Assembly: GCF_000724625.1 (NCBI RefSeq)
Contig: NZ_CP007139.1
Location: 4,340,001-4,404,000 of the forward strand
Origin: Fimbriimonas ginsengisoli Gsoil 348
Lineage (GTDB): Bacteria > Armatimonadota > Fimbriimonadia > Fimbriimonadales > Fimbriimonadaceae
DNA: 64,000 nt
Direction of reading: 5' to 3'
Within the stretch, counting starts at the first letter, position 1. Each line of letters starts with the position of its first letter. This document shows positions 44,240 to 53,618 of this stretch, piece after piece. A model generated the notes under the pieces. The model did no database searches. It had not been told where the DNA came from and worked only from the letters and a program-made list of their open reading frames with translations. Both the position numbers and the translations under genes were made by a program.

Positions 44240-44276
44240 AAAACCTGCGCTCGATGGATGTCGGGCGGCAGGTTTT
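44240..44276. terminator. bidirectional terminator hairpin
   Basis: The arms AAAACCTGC / GCAGGTTTT, with a 19-base loop, lie between convergent genes. Confidence 0.65.
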
Positions 44277-44283
44277 CTGTCTG

Positions 44284-44493
44284 TCAGGGCCGTTGTTCCG
44301 CGTCGACCTGCGCCTTCTGGCTGGGGTCGATTTGCGAACCGTCCGGCTTGATCGGCACGTTCGACGGCGCCGGCGCCGCTACCGCCGATCGATCGACCGG
44401 CTTCGAAACATCCGGGTCCTCTTTGGCGCCGCAGCCTGCCGCCGCCATGACGGCGGCAGTCAGCAGGATCGGCAGGAATTTACTGCCAGTCAC
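44284..44493 (-). CDS. small lipoprotein coupled to the prepilin gene
   Basis: This product of about 69 residues has a lipoprotein signal [15 protein letters not shown] and a short, charged mature part ([25 protein letters not shown]). I begin it at the GTG 44493, which overlaps the end of the prepilin gene by 14 bases; a longer frame to 44526 lacks a plausible signal start. The coupling suggests a partner of the prepilin, perhaps a pilotin-like role; this is inference. Confidence 0.65.
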   Translation of the reverse strand: MTGSKFLPILLTAAVMAAAGCGAKEDPDVSKPVDRSAVAAPAPSNVPIKPDGSQIDPSQKAQVDAEQRP

Positions 44494-45340
44494 GCGCCCA
44501 CCCGGGATTTCCCTCGGGAGTGCCACCTCCCAGCAGCGCCCCCCGCCACGCGCCGTTCTCCATGATCACTTTGTTGGAGACCATATTCATCGTGGTGATC
44601 GACTTCACGTGGCCATCCGCATAGCCGACATTGGACTTTCGCCCCGTGTGGAACGGAAGTCTCGTCACATTCGCGCCGGCTGCCGCCGACGGGGCCACGA
44701 CGCCCGTACCGATCTGGTGCGATCCCCAAACGCCGACGTTCTGAATCGCTCCCGTACCGGCCGAGTCGATGTACGCCGGCGGGCGCATGAGCTGCGGGCC
44801 ATCGGCGATCACGTAGATCTCTGCGGGCCGTCCAAGAGTCGTTGCGTTGGCCGGTTTCGTGTATTGCGTGTCGTTAAACGGCGCAAAGCTTGCGTTGAGC
44901 GGGCCCGCGTTGATCTGCGGACAGTTGTGGGTACCGCCCAGCGAATAGTAGTTGTAAGCGTAATTGTTGGTGATAGCACTGGTCGACGACTTGATCGACG
45001 GGCACTCCCACACTCCGCTCAGCTTTCCGGTCGCCGGGTCTACGCCGTTCTTGATGTACGGCGCGATTCGGTTGTTATATAGGTAGCCGGTGTCGAACGA
45101 TCCTCCCCCGTTGATCGGGGTCTCCGTGTTGCACGCATTGGTGGTCCAAGGAACGAAGGTGTCGTCGCTATCTCCCAGATACATTTGGAAGCCAAGGTTG
45201 ATTTGCTTCAGATTGCTCATGCAGGCGGTCTTCTTAGCCGCCGCTTTCGCTTGGGCGAAAACAGGGAAGAGGATGGCCGCCAGGATCGCGATGATTGCGA
45301 TCACGACAAGCAGTTCGATGAGGGTAAAGGCTTTACGCAT
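44480..45340 (-). CDS. prepilin-like protein with DUF1559-type C-terminal domain
   Basis: This 286-residue pseudopilin begins [28 protein letters not shown], with a very short leader and Ala instead of Gly before the cleavage site. The globular part has the usual [21 protein letters not shown], then YADGHVKS (DGH motif). The ATG at 45340 has GAGGAG 10 bases upstream; the longer frame to 45382 is not needed. The downstream overlapping small lipoprotein is probably co-translated. Confidence 0.92.
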   Translation of the reverse strand: MRKAFTLIELLVVIAIIAILAAILFPVFAQAKAAAKKTACMSNLKQINLGFQMYLGDSDDTFVPWTTNACNTETPINGGGSFDTGYLYNNRIAPYIKNGVDPATGKLSGVWECPSIKSSTSAITNNYAYNYYSLGGTHNCPQINAGPLNASFAPFNDTQYTKPANATTLGRPAEIYVIADGPQLMRPPAYIDSAGTGAIQNVGVWGSHQIGTGVVAPSAAAGANVTRLPFHTGRKSNVGYADGHVKSITTMNMVSNKVIMENGAWRGALLGGGTPEGNPGWARDWQ

Positions 45341-45795
45341 AGAATAAGATCTCCTCGTGGCGTCAATGGCACGCGAAGGCACACGCCCGCGTGCTCGTTC
45401 TGATTAGGAAACGAGAACGGCTAAGCTAGCCGGCGGGCAGGGATGCGAGGCGGAAAGCCGCCGTCGACATGGAAGTACTCATATAGGATCGCCAAAACGA
45501 TCCCGTACTCACCGATCCCGCCCTGAAAAGCGGGACCTCAATGACGTTCGCCAAGGCGGCACTAGCCGCGGGCGTCGCCAGACATATTCGCATTCATGAG
45601 GTCCTTGGGCTCCGGCCTACTGAGTTTTCGGTGGCAGGTCCTCAATGGGACATCATACACCGACTTTCATTAACATTGGAAAAAGAAGCGCCGCTGAGAG
45701 TTCGGAAGTGAAAAGCTGTTGCCTCAGCACGTTAGGACCTTGTCGCATCTATGCTCGTAATAAAGCTAGGCTGCATTGATTAATGGAGAGATCAA
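45341..45795. other. 455-base region between prepilin and metY genes
   Basis: No gene is visible. It must contain divergent promoters for the prepilin and metY genes. Several weak stem candidates exist (for example GGCGGAAAGCCGCC and a TGAGG/CCTCA pair around 45600-45640), but none fits a SAM or other riboswitch consensus that I can recall. Confidence 0.5.
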
Positions 45796-47112
45796 ATGGC
45801 AAGCGATAACAACATTCCGAAGAATTTCGAAACCCTCGCCCTGCACGGCGGCCAGACGGTGGACCCTGGGACGAAGGCTCGCGCGGTTCCAATCTATCAA
45901 ACCACGAGCTATGTTTTCGACGACACCTCGCACGCGGCGAGGCTGTTCGCCCTGGAAGAGTTCGGAAATCTTTACACGCGGGTGATGAATCCGACAACCG
46001 ACGTCTTCGAGCAGCGGATGGCGGCGCTTGAAGGTGGAACCCACGCAGTGGCGACGGCGAGCGGGCAAGCCGCCGAAACCCTCGCTATCACGATGATCGC
46101 GGAGGCGGGGGATGAGGTCATTTCCAGCACATCGCTTTATGGAGGCACTTACAACCTGTTTCACTACACTTTGCCCAAATACGGGATCAAAGTGAAGTTC
46201 GTCGACCCGAGCGATCCGGAAAACTTCCGCCGGGCGATCACTGATAAGACCAAGTTGATCTATGGCGAGTCGGTCGGGAATCCGCGCCTCGACACCTTCC
46301 CGTTCGCGGAAGTCTCCGCTATCGCCAAGCAAGCGGGGATTCCGATCATGATCGACAACACCTTCCCCACGCCGTACTTGCTCAAGCCGTTCGAGCATGG
46401 GGCGAACATCGTGGTTCACTCGGCCACGAAGTTCATCGGCGGCCACGGCACTTCCATCGGCGGCGTGGTGATCGACGGAGGAAACTTCGACTGGGGCGCG
46501 AGTGGCCGGTTCAAGAACTTCACCGATCCGGATCCGAGCTACCACGGGCTGAAGTTCTGGGAGGTCTTCGGAAACTTCCCCGGGCTCGGAAACGTGGCAT
46601 TCGGCCTCAAGGCACGGGTCCAGGGACTGCGCGACACGGGTGGCTGCATTTCGCCGTTCAACTCGTTCCTCCTCCTTCAAGGGCTGGAGACGCTTCACCT
46701 CCGTATGGAGCGTCACTCGACTAACGGGAAGCGGGTGGCCGAGTTCCTTCAGGGCCACCCGCAGGTGAAGTGGGTGACGTATCCGGGGCTATCGAGCCAC
46801 CCAGACCATGCAACGGCGGCCAAGTACCACTACCGTGGTCAATACGGGGCAATCATTGGGTTCGGAATCGAAGGAGGATACGATGCGGCGCTCAAGTTCA
46901 TCGACGGTCTCCAGATCTTCAGCCTGCTCGCCAACGTCGGCGACGCCAAGTCGCTGGTGATCCACCCGGCGAGCACCACGCACCAGCAGCTCTCCGAGGC
47001 GGAACAGCAAAGCGCGGGGGTAACCCCCGACTTTATTCGGCTCAGTGTCGGATTGGAGAATGTGGACGACATTTTGGCCGACCTGGATCAGGCCCTCTCG
47101 CTGAGTAAGTAG
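45796..47112 (+). CDS. metY: O-acetylhomoserine aminocarboxypropyltransferase (MetY)
   Basis: This 438-residue PLP enzyme of the Cys/Met metabolism family makes homocysteine from O-acetylhomoserine and sulfide. The family pattern is complete: LHGGQTVDPGTKARAVPIYQTTSYVF at the start, YTRVMNPTTDVFEQR, ATASGQAAETL, VDNTFPTPYL-like IDNTFPTPYLLKPFEHGA, and SATKFIGGHGTSIGG with the PLP Lys. The length and IGGHG..GG insertion favour MetY over MetB/MetC. A GGAGAG lies before the ATG. It probably supplies homocysteine to the split MetH. Confidence 0.95.
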   Translation: MASDNNIPKNFETLALHGGQTVDPGTKARAVPIYQTTSYVFDDTSHAARLFALEEFGNLYTRVMNPTTDVFEQRMAALEGGTHAVATASGQAAETLAITMIAEAGDEVISSTSLYGGTYNLFHYTLPKYGIKVKFVDPSDPENFRRAITDKTKLIYGESVGNPRLDTFPFAEVSAIAKQAGIPIMIDNTFPTPYLLKPFEHGANIVVHSATKFIGGHGTSIGGVVIDGGNFDWGASGRFKNFTDPDPSYHGLKFWEVFGNFPGLGNVAFGLKARVQGLRDTGGCISPFNSFLLLQGLETLHLRMERHSTNGKRVAEFLQGHPQVKWVTYPGLSSHPDHATAAKYHYRGQYGAIIGFGIEGGYDAALKFIDGLQIFSLLANVGDAKSLVIHPASTTHQQLSEAEQQSAGVTPDFIRLSVGLENVDDILADLDQALSLSK

Positions 47113-47128
47113 GTGCGGCGCGTCCGGA

Positions 47129-47390
47129 GCCCCCTCCTCGTCGCACGACGAGTTAGTGGCTTGCCGACCTTGTTCTAGTTGCGATGAGGAGGGGGTTGGG
47201 GGGTGGAGAAGTCCGGATCTCAACATCCCTCCCGCCGCCTGGGATTGTTCTGCGACCCTCCGGGTCGGGAATTTGGTGCTTCCGTTCCAGGGGTCTTCGA
47301 CGCCCTGGCTAAGGTCTTTGACCCGGCGGGTCACTGAGTTCTCCACCCCCAACCCCCTGCTCATCGCACGAACATCGACGAGGAGGGGGC
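47129..47390. repeat. 262-base nested palindromic element
   Basis: The outer arms GCCCCCTCCTCGTCG / CGACGAGGAGGGGGC (47129-47143, 47376-47390) are perfectly complementary. Inner arms around 47194-47210 and 47339-47356 (GGGTTGGGGG(G)TGGAGAA / TTCTCCACCCCCAACCC) pair with one extra G. A TTCTGCGACC-type piece (47247-47270) and a GGTCTTTGACCCG word sit inside. It ends just before the carboxylase gene. Confidence 0.85.
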
Positions 47391-47397
47391 CCGGCGG

Positions 47398-49005
47398 CTA
47401 CATCCTGAACATGCTGAATCCGGCCGGCTGGACTGGGGCACTCGCCGCGGCCTCGATTCCCAAAGCGAGAACGCGGCGGGTGTCGACGGGGTCGATGATC
47501 CCGTCGTCCCACAGCCTCGCCGTCGAGTAATAGCAACTCGATTCCTCCGCGTACTTGGCCAAAGTCGGCGCCCGGAAGGCGTCCTGCTCGTCCGTCGACA
47601 TCGTTTCGCCCCGGGCGGCGAGCTGGTCCAGCTTTACGGTGAGCAGGACGTTCGATGCCTGCTCGCCTCCCATCACCGAGATTCGTGCGTTCGGCCACAT
47701 CCAAAGCTGGCGAGGCTGATAGGCACGACCGCACATGCCGTAATTTCCGGCTCCGTACGAGCCGCCGACGATGACGGTGAACTTCGGCACATTCGCCGTC
47801 GAGACCGCGGTCACCAACTTGGCGCCGTTCTTGGCGATCCCTTCGTTTTCATACTTCCGCCCGATCATAAACCCGGTGATGTTTTGGAAGAACACGAGCG
47901 GAACGCCCCGCTGGCAGCAGAGCTCGATGAAATGCGCTCCCTTAAGCGAGGATTCCGAGAAGAGGATCCCGTCGTTGGCGAGAATGCCGACCAAGTGTCC
48001 GTGGATTCGGGCAAAGCCGCAGATGAGGGTGGTTCCGTAGCGAGCTTTGAACTCGTGTAGACGGCTGCCGTCAAGAATTCTTGCCAACACCTCACGCATC
48101 TTCATCGGCGTCTTCGCATCGGTGGGGACGAGGGAGTAGAGCTCTTCCGGACTGTACAGGGGATCGGCGGGGGCGTTGGGCGTTAGGCGCTGGGCGTTAG
48201 GCTCGCCGAGAGCTTCGACGATATTCCTTACTATTTCCAGCGCGTGCGCGTCGTCATCCGCGAGGTGATCGGCCACGCCGGATAATCGCGTATGCACGTC
48301 GGCTCCGCCGAGATCTTCGGCCGAGACCTCTTCGCCCGTAGCCGCTCTGACGAGCGGTGGGCCGCCCAGGAAGATCGTTCCTTGCTCCTTCACGATGACC
48401 GTCTCGTCGCTCATCGCCGGCACATATGCGCCGCCGGCGGTGCATGAGCCCATGACGGAGGCGATTTGGGGGACGCCTTTCGACGAGAGCTGGGCCTGAT
48501 TGTAGAAAATCCGCCCGAAATGGTCTCGGTCTGGGAAGACTTCGCTCTGCAGCGGCAAAAACGCTCCGCCGGAGTCGACCAGGTAGATACACGGAAGCCG
48601 GTTTTCCAACGCGATCTCTTGGGCGCGAAGGTGCTTCTTTACCGTGATCGGAAAATAGGTGCCTCCCTTAACGGTGGCGTCGTTCGCTACAAGGATGCAT
48701 TCGCGGTTGTGGATCCGGCCAATGCCGGTGACGATGCCCGCCCCCGTCGCTTCGTCGCCATACATTCCGTTTGCGGCGAGGGTGGAAAATTCGAGAAACG
48801 GGGCGCCGTCATCGAGGAGGGCATCGATTCTCTCGCGGGCCAAAAGCTTCCCCCGCTTCTTGTGCTTGGCTACCGCGTCCGGGCCGCCGCCGAGCATCGC
48901 GCGTTCCATGCGCGCCCGGTAATCGGCCAGCACGGTATCCATCGCCGCCCGGTTCGCCCGGTGCTCGGAATCGTCGACATTGACCTGAGAGACCAGCGGA
49001 TCCAT
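47398..49005 (-). CDS. acyl-CoA carboxylase beta subunit (methylcrotonyl-CoA carboxylase-type)
   Basis: This is the carboxyltransferase subunit of a biotin-dependent acyl-CoA carboxylase. Visible motifs: [138 protein letters not shown]. This closely follows MccB/methylcrotonyl-type enzymes of leucine breakdown. At about residues 268-278 ([11 protein letters not shown]) an in-frame insertion matches an intergenic repeat family. The alpha (biotin) subunit is not in the window. Confidence 0.93.
   Translation of the reverse strand: MDPLVSQVNVDDSEHRANRAAMDTVLADYRARMERAMLGGGPDAVAKHKKRGKLLARERIDALLDDGAPFLEFSTLAANGMYGDEATGAGIVTGIGRIHNRECILVANDATVKGGTYFPITVKKHLRAQEIALENRLPCIYLVDSGGAFLPLQSEVFPDRDHFGRIFYNQAQLSSKGVPQIASVMGSCTAGGAYVPAMSDETVIVKEQGTIFLGGPPLVRAATGEEVSAEDLGGADVHTRLSGVADHLADDDAHALEIVRNIVEALGEPNAQRLTPNAPADPLYSPEELYSLVPTDAKTPMKMREVLARILDGSRLHEFKARYGTTLICGFARIHGHLVGILANDGILFSESSLKGAHFIELCCQRGVPLVFFQNITGFMIGRKYENEGIAKNGAKLVTAVSTANVPKFTVIVGGSYGAGNYGMCGRAYQPRQLWMWPNARISVMGGEQASNVLLTVKLDQLAARGETMSTDEQDAFRAPTLAKYAEESSCYYSTARLWDDGIIDPVDTRRVLALGIEAAASAPVQPAGFSMFRM
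48172..48202. repeat. intragenic GGCGTTAGG repeat within the carboxylase gene
   Basis: GGCGTTGGGCGTTAGG and CGCTGGGCGTTAGGC lie in tandem inside the coding region. They are read in frame and add about ten residues. The same words form the intergenic repeats at 28784-28939 and 50565-50640. Confidence 0.75.
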
Positions 49006-49124
49006 CGCGGGAAAGGTTACCGCCCTGGGGATGGGCGTTGGAGTTTTGGGGTTTTAAGGTGTTGGGGTTCCTGATTTAGATGACTTGGAGCCGCAAATCA
49101 GTCGTACTCTAGACATCGACAGCC

Positions 49125-50519
49125 ATGAAGAAGCTTCTTGCGTCGATTGCGCTTCTCGCCTGCGGGACGGCATACCTGCAGGCGCAATCCTGGTGGGCGA
49201 TCGATTTTTCCAGGCCGTTGTATAAGGCAATCGACGCGGTTGGCCCCTCTCCAGCGCAGATCCGACAAATTAGAACCGAATTAGGGAGCGGAAGCTATGA
49301 CGCCCGTCTAAGAGCGCTCGGCTCGATCTATATGTTGGGCCGTCCTGGGCTAGCAAAGGACCTGCTGGATACGGTAACTGATCGCGATACTCGGCTGAGA
49401 CTGCCCGCCGCTCTGTTGTATTTCACGTTCTTCGAGCGATGCGAAGAGAATCTTCCAACCGGGGAGCTAGCTGAGCGCACAGCCAGGTGGAAAACCATCT
49501 GTGACCTGTGGCATGCGTCCGGTTTTCCTGACCGCGATGTTGGTCCAGAGTGGTTTACAAGGTTCGCCAACGAACCTAAGACTCTATTGGCAGGCAGACG
49601 AGCGGTCGAAGATCTGCTTCGTGAAGATAACTGGCGGGCGAAAGAAACGCCGAGTGACCGTTCGGAGGACCAGGAACAAAGAGACGATCTTCCAACGGGA
49701 TGCGGAAGCTATGACCGTGGTCCGGAGCGACGGCTCGCTTGGGCTTACAAGTGCTGGCCGGAACTCTTTGTGCAGGTCATTCAGGCGGAGAAAGAGGCCA
49801 AGGCTGCATTGATGGATGCCATTGACGGTCCGGTTTCTCCGGCGCTGCGCACGATCCTGCTCCGCGCTTCCTTTAATTGCGACTGGAGGGTCCGTAGTTC
49901 TGCCTGTCGGTCGTTGCGATACACCCCATCTGCCGAGGTGGACACCGTCCTATGGCGACTTAGTCGTGACCCTTGGGCACGGGTACGGGAAACCAGCATA
50001 GATTGCATGGTCGACCGGCACCCCGACAGCGTGTGGCCCTTCTTGGTGAAGTGTGCTGACGATAGAGTGAGTCGTTTGAGAGGTTGGATCGCCAAATACA
50101 TGGTGGAGGCTGACGCATTCAGATCGTTTACTTGGGCAAGGGAAAGAGTCCAAAGCAAGAATGCGAACGAGGCCGACACGGCAAGACTGGTCCTCGTCGA
50201 AAGCATTGGAAAGGTGATCGGCGTCGAAAAGTTTATCTGTGCCTACCTGGTCAATCCAAAAATGCCGAACCGAGAATTTTTGGGTCGACAAATCCTCGGC
50301 GAAGATTTTCCTGAAATCCGCCCGGTGCTCGATTCATGGCTGCACGATCCAGACCCTATGATGCGGATCCTTTGGTGCGATTATGTTTGCTGCCACGAAG
50401 ACGTCGCGGCCATTCCCGAACTTAAACGGCTTATCCAAGTGAGTTCCGACGAAGTTAAGAAGAGCGCAATGGAAGCGTTGGAGCGTATCACCTCCCTCCA
50501 GGGGCGAGGCGATTCGTAA
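49125..50519 (+). CDS. exported HEAT-like repeat protein
   Basis: This 464-residue product has a signal peptide (KKLLASIALLACGTAYLQAQ). The body is helical, with HEAT-type pairs visible at LRALGSIYMLGRPGLAKDLLDTV, RSSACRSLRYTPSAEVDTVLWRL and TSIDCMVDRHPDSVWPFLV; another pair is in MMRILWCDYVCCHEDVAAIPEL. The middle section has a charged loop (SDRSEDQEQRDD). No enzymatic motif. Protein binding at the cell surface is inferred. Confidence 0.65.
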   Translation: MKKLLASIALLACGTAYLQAQSWWAIDFSRPLYKAIDAVGPSPAQIRQIRTELGSGSYDARLRALGSIYMLGRPGLAKDLLDTVTDRDTRLRLPAALLYFTFFERCEENLPTGELAERTARWKTICDLWHASGFPDRDVGPEWFTRFANEPKTLLAGRRAVEDLLREDNWRAKETPSDRSEDQEQRDDLPTGCGSYDRGPERRLAWAYKCWPELFVQVIQAEKEAKAALMDAIDGPVSPALRTILLRASFNCDWRVRSSACRSLRYTPSAEVDTVLWRLSRDPWARVRETSIDCMVDRHPDSVWPFLVKCADDRVSRLRGWIAKYMVEADAFRSFTWARERVQSKNANEADTARLVLVESIGKVIGVEKFICAYLVNPKMPNREFLGRQILGEDFPEIRPVLDSWLHDPDPMMRILWCDYVCCHEDVAAIPELKRLIQVSSDEVKKSAMEALERITSLQGRGDS

Positions 50520-50564
50520 GCTCCCAGCCATCGCGCAAGACAACCCGCTCCCCACGCCTCCGGC

Positions 50565-50640
50565 CCTAACAGCCCAACACCCCGCGAAGCAAACACCCTA
50601 ACACCCTAAGCGCTACCAACGCCTAACGCCTAACGCGCCC
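50565..50640. repeat. degenerate CCTAACGC tandem tract
   Basis: The words CCCTAAC, CACCCTAACACCCTAAG and CAACGCCTAACGCCTAACGC repeat in imperfect tandem between the HEAT-like gene and the second phosphoesterase. This is the complement of the GGCGTTAGG family. Confidence 0.65.
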
Positions 50641-50660
50641 CAAAGGTGTAACCTTGGGGA

Positions 50661-53213
50661 ATGGGGGCAGGGAAGATTCTTGTAATCGGCGCCGTCGTAG
50701 CCGGATTAGGGGCGAGCGCGCTTACTTTGCTGAGCAGAAGGGACGACAAGCGGCGCATCGTGACCGGCAAATACATCTCGCCACAGGGCGAACAGACCGA
50801 GGTCGGCAGCTTTCCGATTAATATTGCGTTAAGTCCGGATCGGAGATATTTCGTCGTCACCAACGTCGGATTTCGGCAGCAGCTCTCGGTGCTCGATTCG
50901 GTCACCGGAAAGCTCTTGAGCCGAACTCAGTTCTTGGCTCGGGCCAAGCAGGATAAGGCGCTTTACTACGGTCTGGCTTTTCGCCAGGAAGGTAGCCGTA
51001 CGCTCCTTTATGCTTCGCAAGGGTCGGAAGACGTCGTCGGCGTCTTCGAGCTCTCCTCCGACGGTCAGCTCGAAAGGGTCTCTCGGTTCGCCGATCCTCC
51101 CCCCGCCTACAAGAACAAGATTCCACACCATGTGGCCGGCGTCGCCGTCAGCGCCGACGGCCGCACGCTCTTCGCCGTGAATAACCAGAGCCACGCCGAG
51201 AACGGCTTCACCGGCTCGGTTAGCTTCATCGATACCGGGAATGGAACGGTGACGAAAGAAGTGAAGGTCCCGGCGTTCCCGTATTCGGTAGTTGCGGTCG
51301 TTCGCGGCCCGATGGCGGGGAAGCGGATCTATGTCAGTTGCGAGCGCGACGGGGTCGTCGCCTCGATCGATACCGAGTCGGGCGCCGTCACTACCATCCG
51401 GACCGGCGGCGGGCCGACTTCACTGTTGCTGAACCGGGATAACACCGCCCTATACGTTTCCAACTCGAATGGAGACACCGTTTCTGCCCTCGACGTCGCC
51501 ACCAATCGCGTAACGGATACTCTGCTGCTCCGGCAAGGGGACCTACGCGGCATACCGGGCGCGACTCCGCTCGGGATGGTGCTCGCTCCAGATCAGGAGA
51601 CCCTTTACGTCGCCTTGGGCGACATGAATGCGGTAGCCGTAGTCGACGTCAAGGCCCACCGGGTCCGCGGACTGGTCGACGCCGGCTGGTATCCCACCGC
51701 AGTAGCGCTCTCTCCCGATGGACGACACCTGTTCGTCGCCAACGCCAAGGGCGTCCAAACCAGAAATCCGAACGACAAGCCGGTCCGCGACTGGGGTCAA
51801 TACCATCCGAACATCATCGAAGGCACGGTTTCTCACCTGCTCCTCAGCGACGTGGAGAAAGGTTTGGCCGCTTCAACCGCCCGTGTGTTGGATAACAACC
51901 TCGCGACCGGCCATGCGGCCACGGCGATTAGCCGGCAATTCACACGCCCGCCGGTGAAGCACGTGGTTTACGTCATTAAAGAGAACCGGACGTACGATCA
52001 GGTGTTCGGCGACATATCCCGGGCAAACGGGGACGCCAGCCTTTGCTTGTTCCCTCGGGAGGTCACGCCGAACCAACACGCCCTCGCCGACCGGTTCGCG
52101 CTGCTCGACAACTTCTACGTCTGCGCCGAGGTTTCGGCGGACGGCTGGAACTGGTCGACCTCCGGCATGGGCAATGCATATACGGAGCGGAACGTGCCGT
52201 ACAACTACAGCGGTCGCGGCCGCGCCTACGATTTCGAAGGAACGAACAACGGAACCTCCGTCGATCTGGAAGGAATGCGCGACGTTGCCACCTCCGCCGG
52301 CGGATACCTCTGGGATCAGGCGGCGAAAGCCCGCAAGTCGTACCGAAACTACGGGTTCTTCGTGGAAGGGAAGCCGGGGAAGGCCGGCGAGGCCGAACAT
52401 GAAGAGGCGACAAAGCGGGCGTTGACCCGTCAGACCTGCACCGACTTTCGGGAGTTCGATATGGCGTACCCGGACAGCGACGCTTGGCGAAAGCTCGGCG
52501 TCGCCCCGGCGCCCCGGCAACTCAAGGCGTATGGTTCCCACAAGGATGGTTGCCGAATGGACACGTTCCACCGCGAGTTCAACGCCTACGTGGCAAAAGG
52601 AGAGTTTCCGTCGCTCGTCACCATTCGACTGCCGCGCAACCACACCGTGGGAACCGCCGATGGAATGGGCTCCGCACGCGCAATGGTGGCGGACAACGAT
52701 TACGCGGTCGGCCAACTGGTCGACCTGATCAGTCACAGCCCGTTTTGGAAAGACACCGTCATCTGTGTTCTCGAAGACGACGCGCAGGCCGGTTTCGACC
52801 ATGTCGACTGCCACCGCTCACCTGCCCTGGTTATCAGTCCGTACATCGAGCGTGGGAAGCTCGACAGCCGTTTCTACAACACCGACAGCATGCTGCGAAC
52901 GATCGAGCTGCTGATCGGCCTGAGGCCGATGAACACCTATGACGTCATTGCCCCGCCGATCGACGTCTTTAGTGGTCGGGCCGCAAACATGGACCCGTAC
53001 GCGGCTATCTTGCCCGCAAAGGAGATCGTCGGGGAAGTGAACCGGCGCGATGCCTATCGATCGAGGGATAGCGCGCGGCTTATCAGCCGGATGAGCGAGG
53101 AGTCGTTGGCCGACTTCGAGTTAAACGACATTCTTTGGGGCTCCATCAAGGGAGCTAACGCGCCCAGGCCACAATTACGAGGGGTAAGGTGGAACGCTAG
53201 GGATTTAGACTGA
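50661..53213 (+). CDS. beta-propeller phosphoesterase, second copy
   Basis: This 850-residue protein has the same architecture as the one at 41101. A hydrophobic N-terminus (ILVIGAVVAGLGASALTLL) is followed by YVTN-type blades (PINIALSPDRRYFVVTNVG, RTLFAVNNQSHAENGF, TALYVSNSNGDTVSALDVATNRV, GWYPTAVALSPDGRHLFVANAKG). The phosphoesterase domain then has VVYVIKENRTYDQVFGDI, NFYVCAEVSADGWNWST, RLPRNHTVGTADG and VLEDDAQAGFDHVDCHRS. Sequence divergence between the two copies is large, so the duplication is old. Phosphorus acquisition from organic phosphates is an inference. Confidence 0.85.
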   Translation: MGAGKILVIGAVVAGLGASALTLLSRRDDKRRIVTGKYISPQGEQTEVGSFPINIALSPDRRYFVVTNVGFRQQLSVLDSVTGKLLSRTQFLARAKQDKALYYGLAFRQEGSRTLLYASQGSEDVVGVFELSSDGQLERVSRFADPPPAYKNKIPHHVAGVAVSADGRTLFAVNNQSHAENGFTGSVSFIDTGNGTVTKEVKVPAFPYSVVAVVRGPMAGKRIYVSCERDGVVASIDTESGAVTTIRTGGGPTSLLLNRDNTALYVSNSNGDTVSALDVATNRVTDTLLLRQGDLRGIPGATPLGMVLAPDQETLYVALGDMNAVAVVDVKAHRVRGLVDAGWYPTAVALSPDGRHLFVANAKGVQTRNPNDKPVRDWGQYHPNIIEGTVSHLLLSDVEKGLAASTARVLDNNLATGHAATAISRQFTRPPVKHVVYVIKENRTYDQVFGDISRANGDASLCLFPREVTPNQHALADRFALLDNFYVCAEVSADGWNWSTSGMGNAYTERNVPYNYSGRGRAYDFEGTNNGTSVDLEGMRDVATSAGGYLWDQAAKARKSYRNYGFFVEGKPGKAGEAEHEEATKRALTRQTCTDFREFDMAYPDSDAWRKLGVAPAPRQLKAYGSHKDGCRMDTFHREFNAYVAKGEFPSLVTIRLPRNHTVGTADGMGSARAMVADNDYAVGQLVDLISHSPFWKDTVICVLEDDAQAGFDHVDCHRSPALVISPYIERGKLDSRFYNTDSMLRTIELLIGLRPMNTYDVIAPPIDVFSGRAANMDPYAAILPAKEIVGEVNRRDAYRSRDSARLISRMSEESLADFELNDILWGSIKGANAPRPQLRGVRWNARDLD

Positions 53214-53245
53214 ACAACCATCAAACATAGCCGGTAAAACGAGAG

Positions 53246-53270
53246 AGGGCCTCCTCAAAGAAGAGACCCT
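53246..53270. terminator. possible bidirectional terminator
   Basis: The stem AGGGcCTCcTC / GAaGAGaCCCT has two internal mismatches and an AAA loop. It is placed between convergent genes. Confidence 0.45.
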
Positions 53271-53297
53271 TTCGTAGAGACCAGGCGCCGGCGCCGT

Positions 53298-53546
53298 TTA
53301 GATGGAACTTGATGCTTCGACCCGACGGATCAGGCCAGCAGCTAGAAGGGCGGTCTTCAACCCGGCCAGCTCACGCTCTTCTTTTTGCTCGCCCCGCAAA
53401 AAAGAACGTCCCGCGACGTGGAAATCCGCCACGACTTCGTACCCCTGCGGGAGCTGAACGGGCGGCTCGATAACTTGCATATCACGTTTATGATCTATCA
53501 CCAGACGAGCACCGGTAGCGGCATTCGGCCCTTTTGTGGGGGACAT
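53298..53546 (-). CDS. small hypothetical protein
   Basis: This 82-residue, probably cytoplasmic protein has a basic N-terminus and the stretch ARLVIDHKRDMQVIEPPVQLPQG followed by a helical end (ELAGLKTALLAAGLIRRV). No family is recognised. It fits the space between convergent terminator and the diguanylate cyclase gene. Coding status rests only on length and composition. Confidence 0.45.
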   Translation of the reverse strand: MSPTKGPNAATGARLVIDHKRDMQVIEPPVQLPQGYEVVADFHVAGRSFLRGEQKEERELAGLKTALLAAGLIRRVEASSSI

Positions 53547-53618
53547 CGCAAGAGCCTAACCCTAACCAGGGAGTATTGCCGGGACGGCCTAGCGGCAAGG
53601 ATCGGGATAATTTAAACA

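Noticed and set aside
45341-45795. Possible SAM riboswitch before metY
   Set aside because: The metY context invites it, but no SAM-I, SAM-II or related consensus could be matched; only weak stems are present.
45766-46758. 330-codon minus-strand frame over metY
   Set aside because: metY is unambiguous on the plus strand; the other frame is a mirror of its codons.
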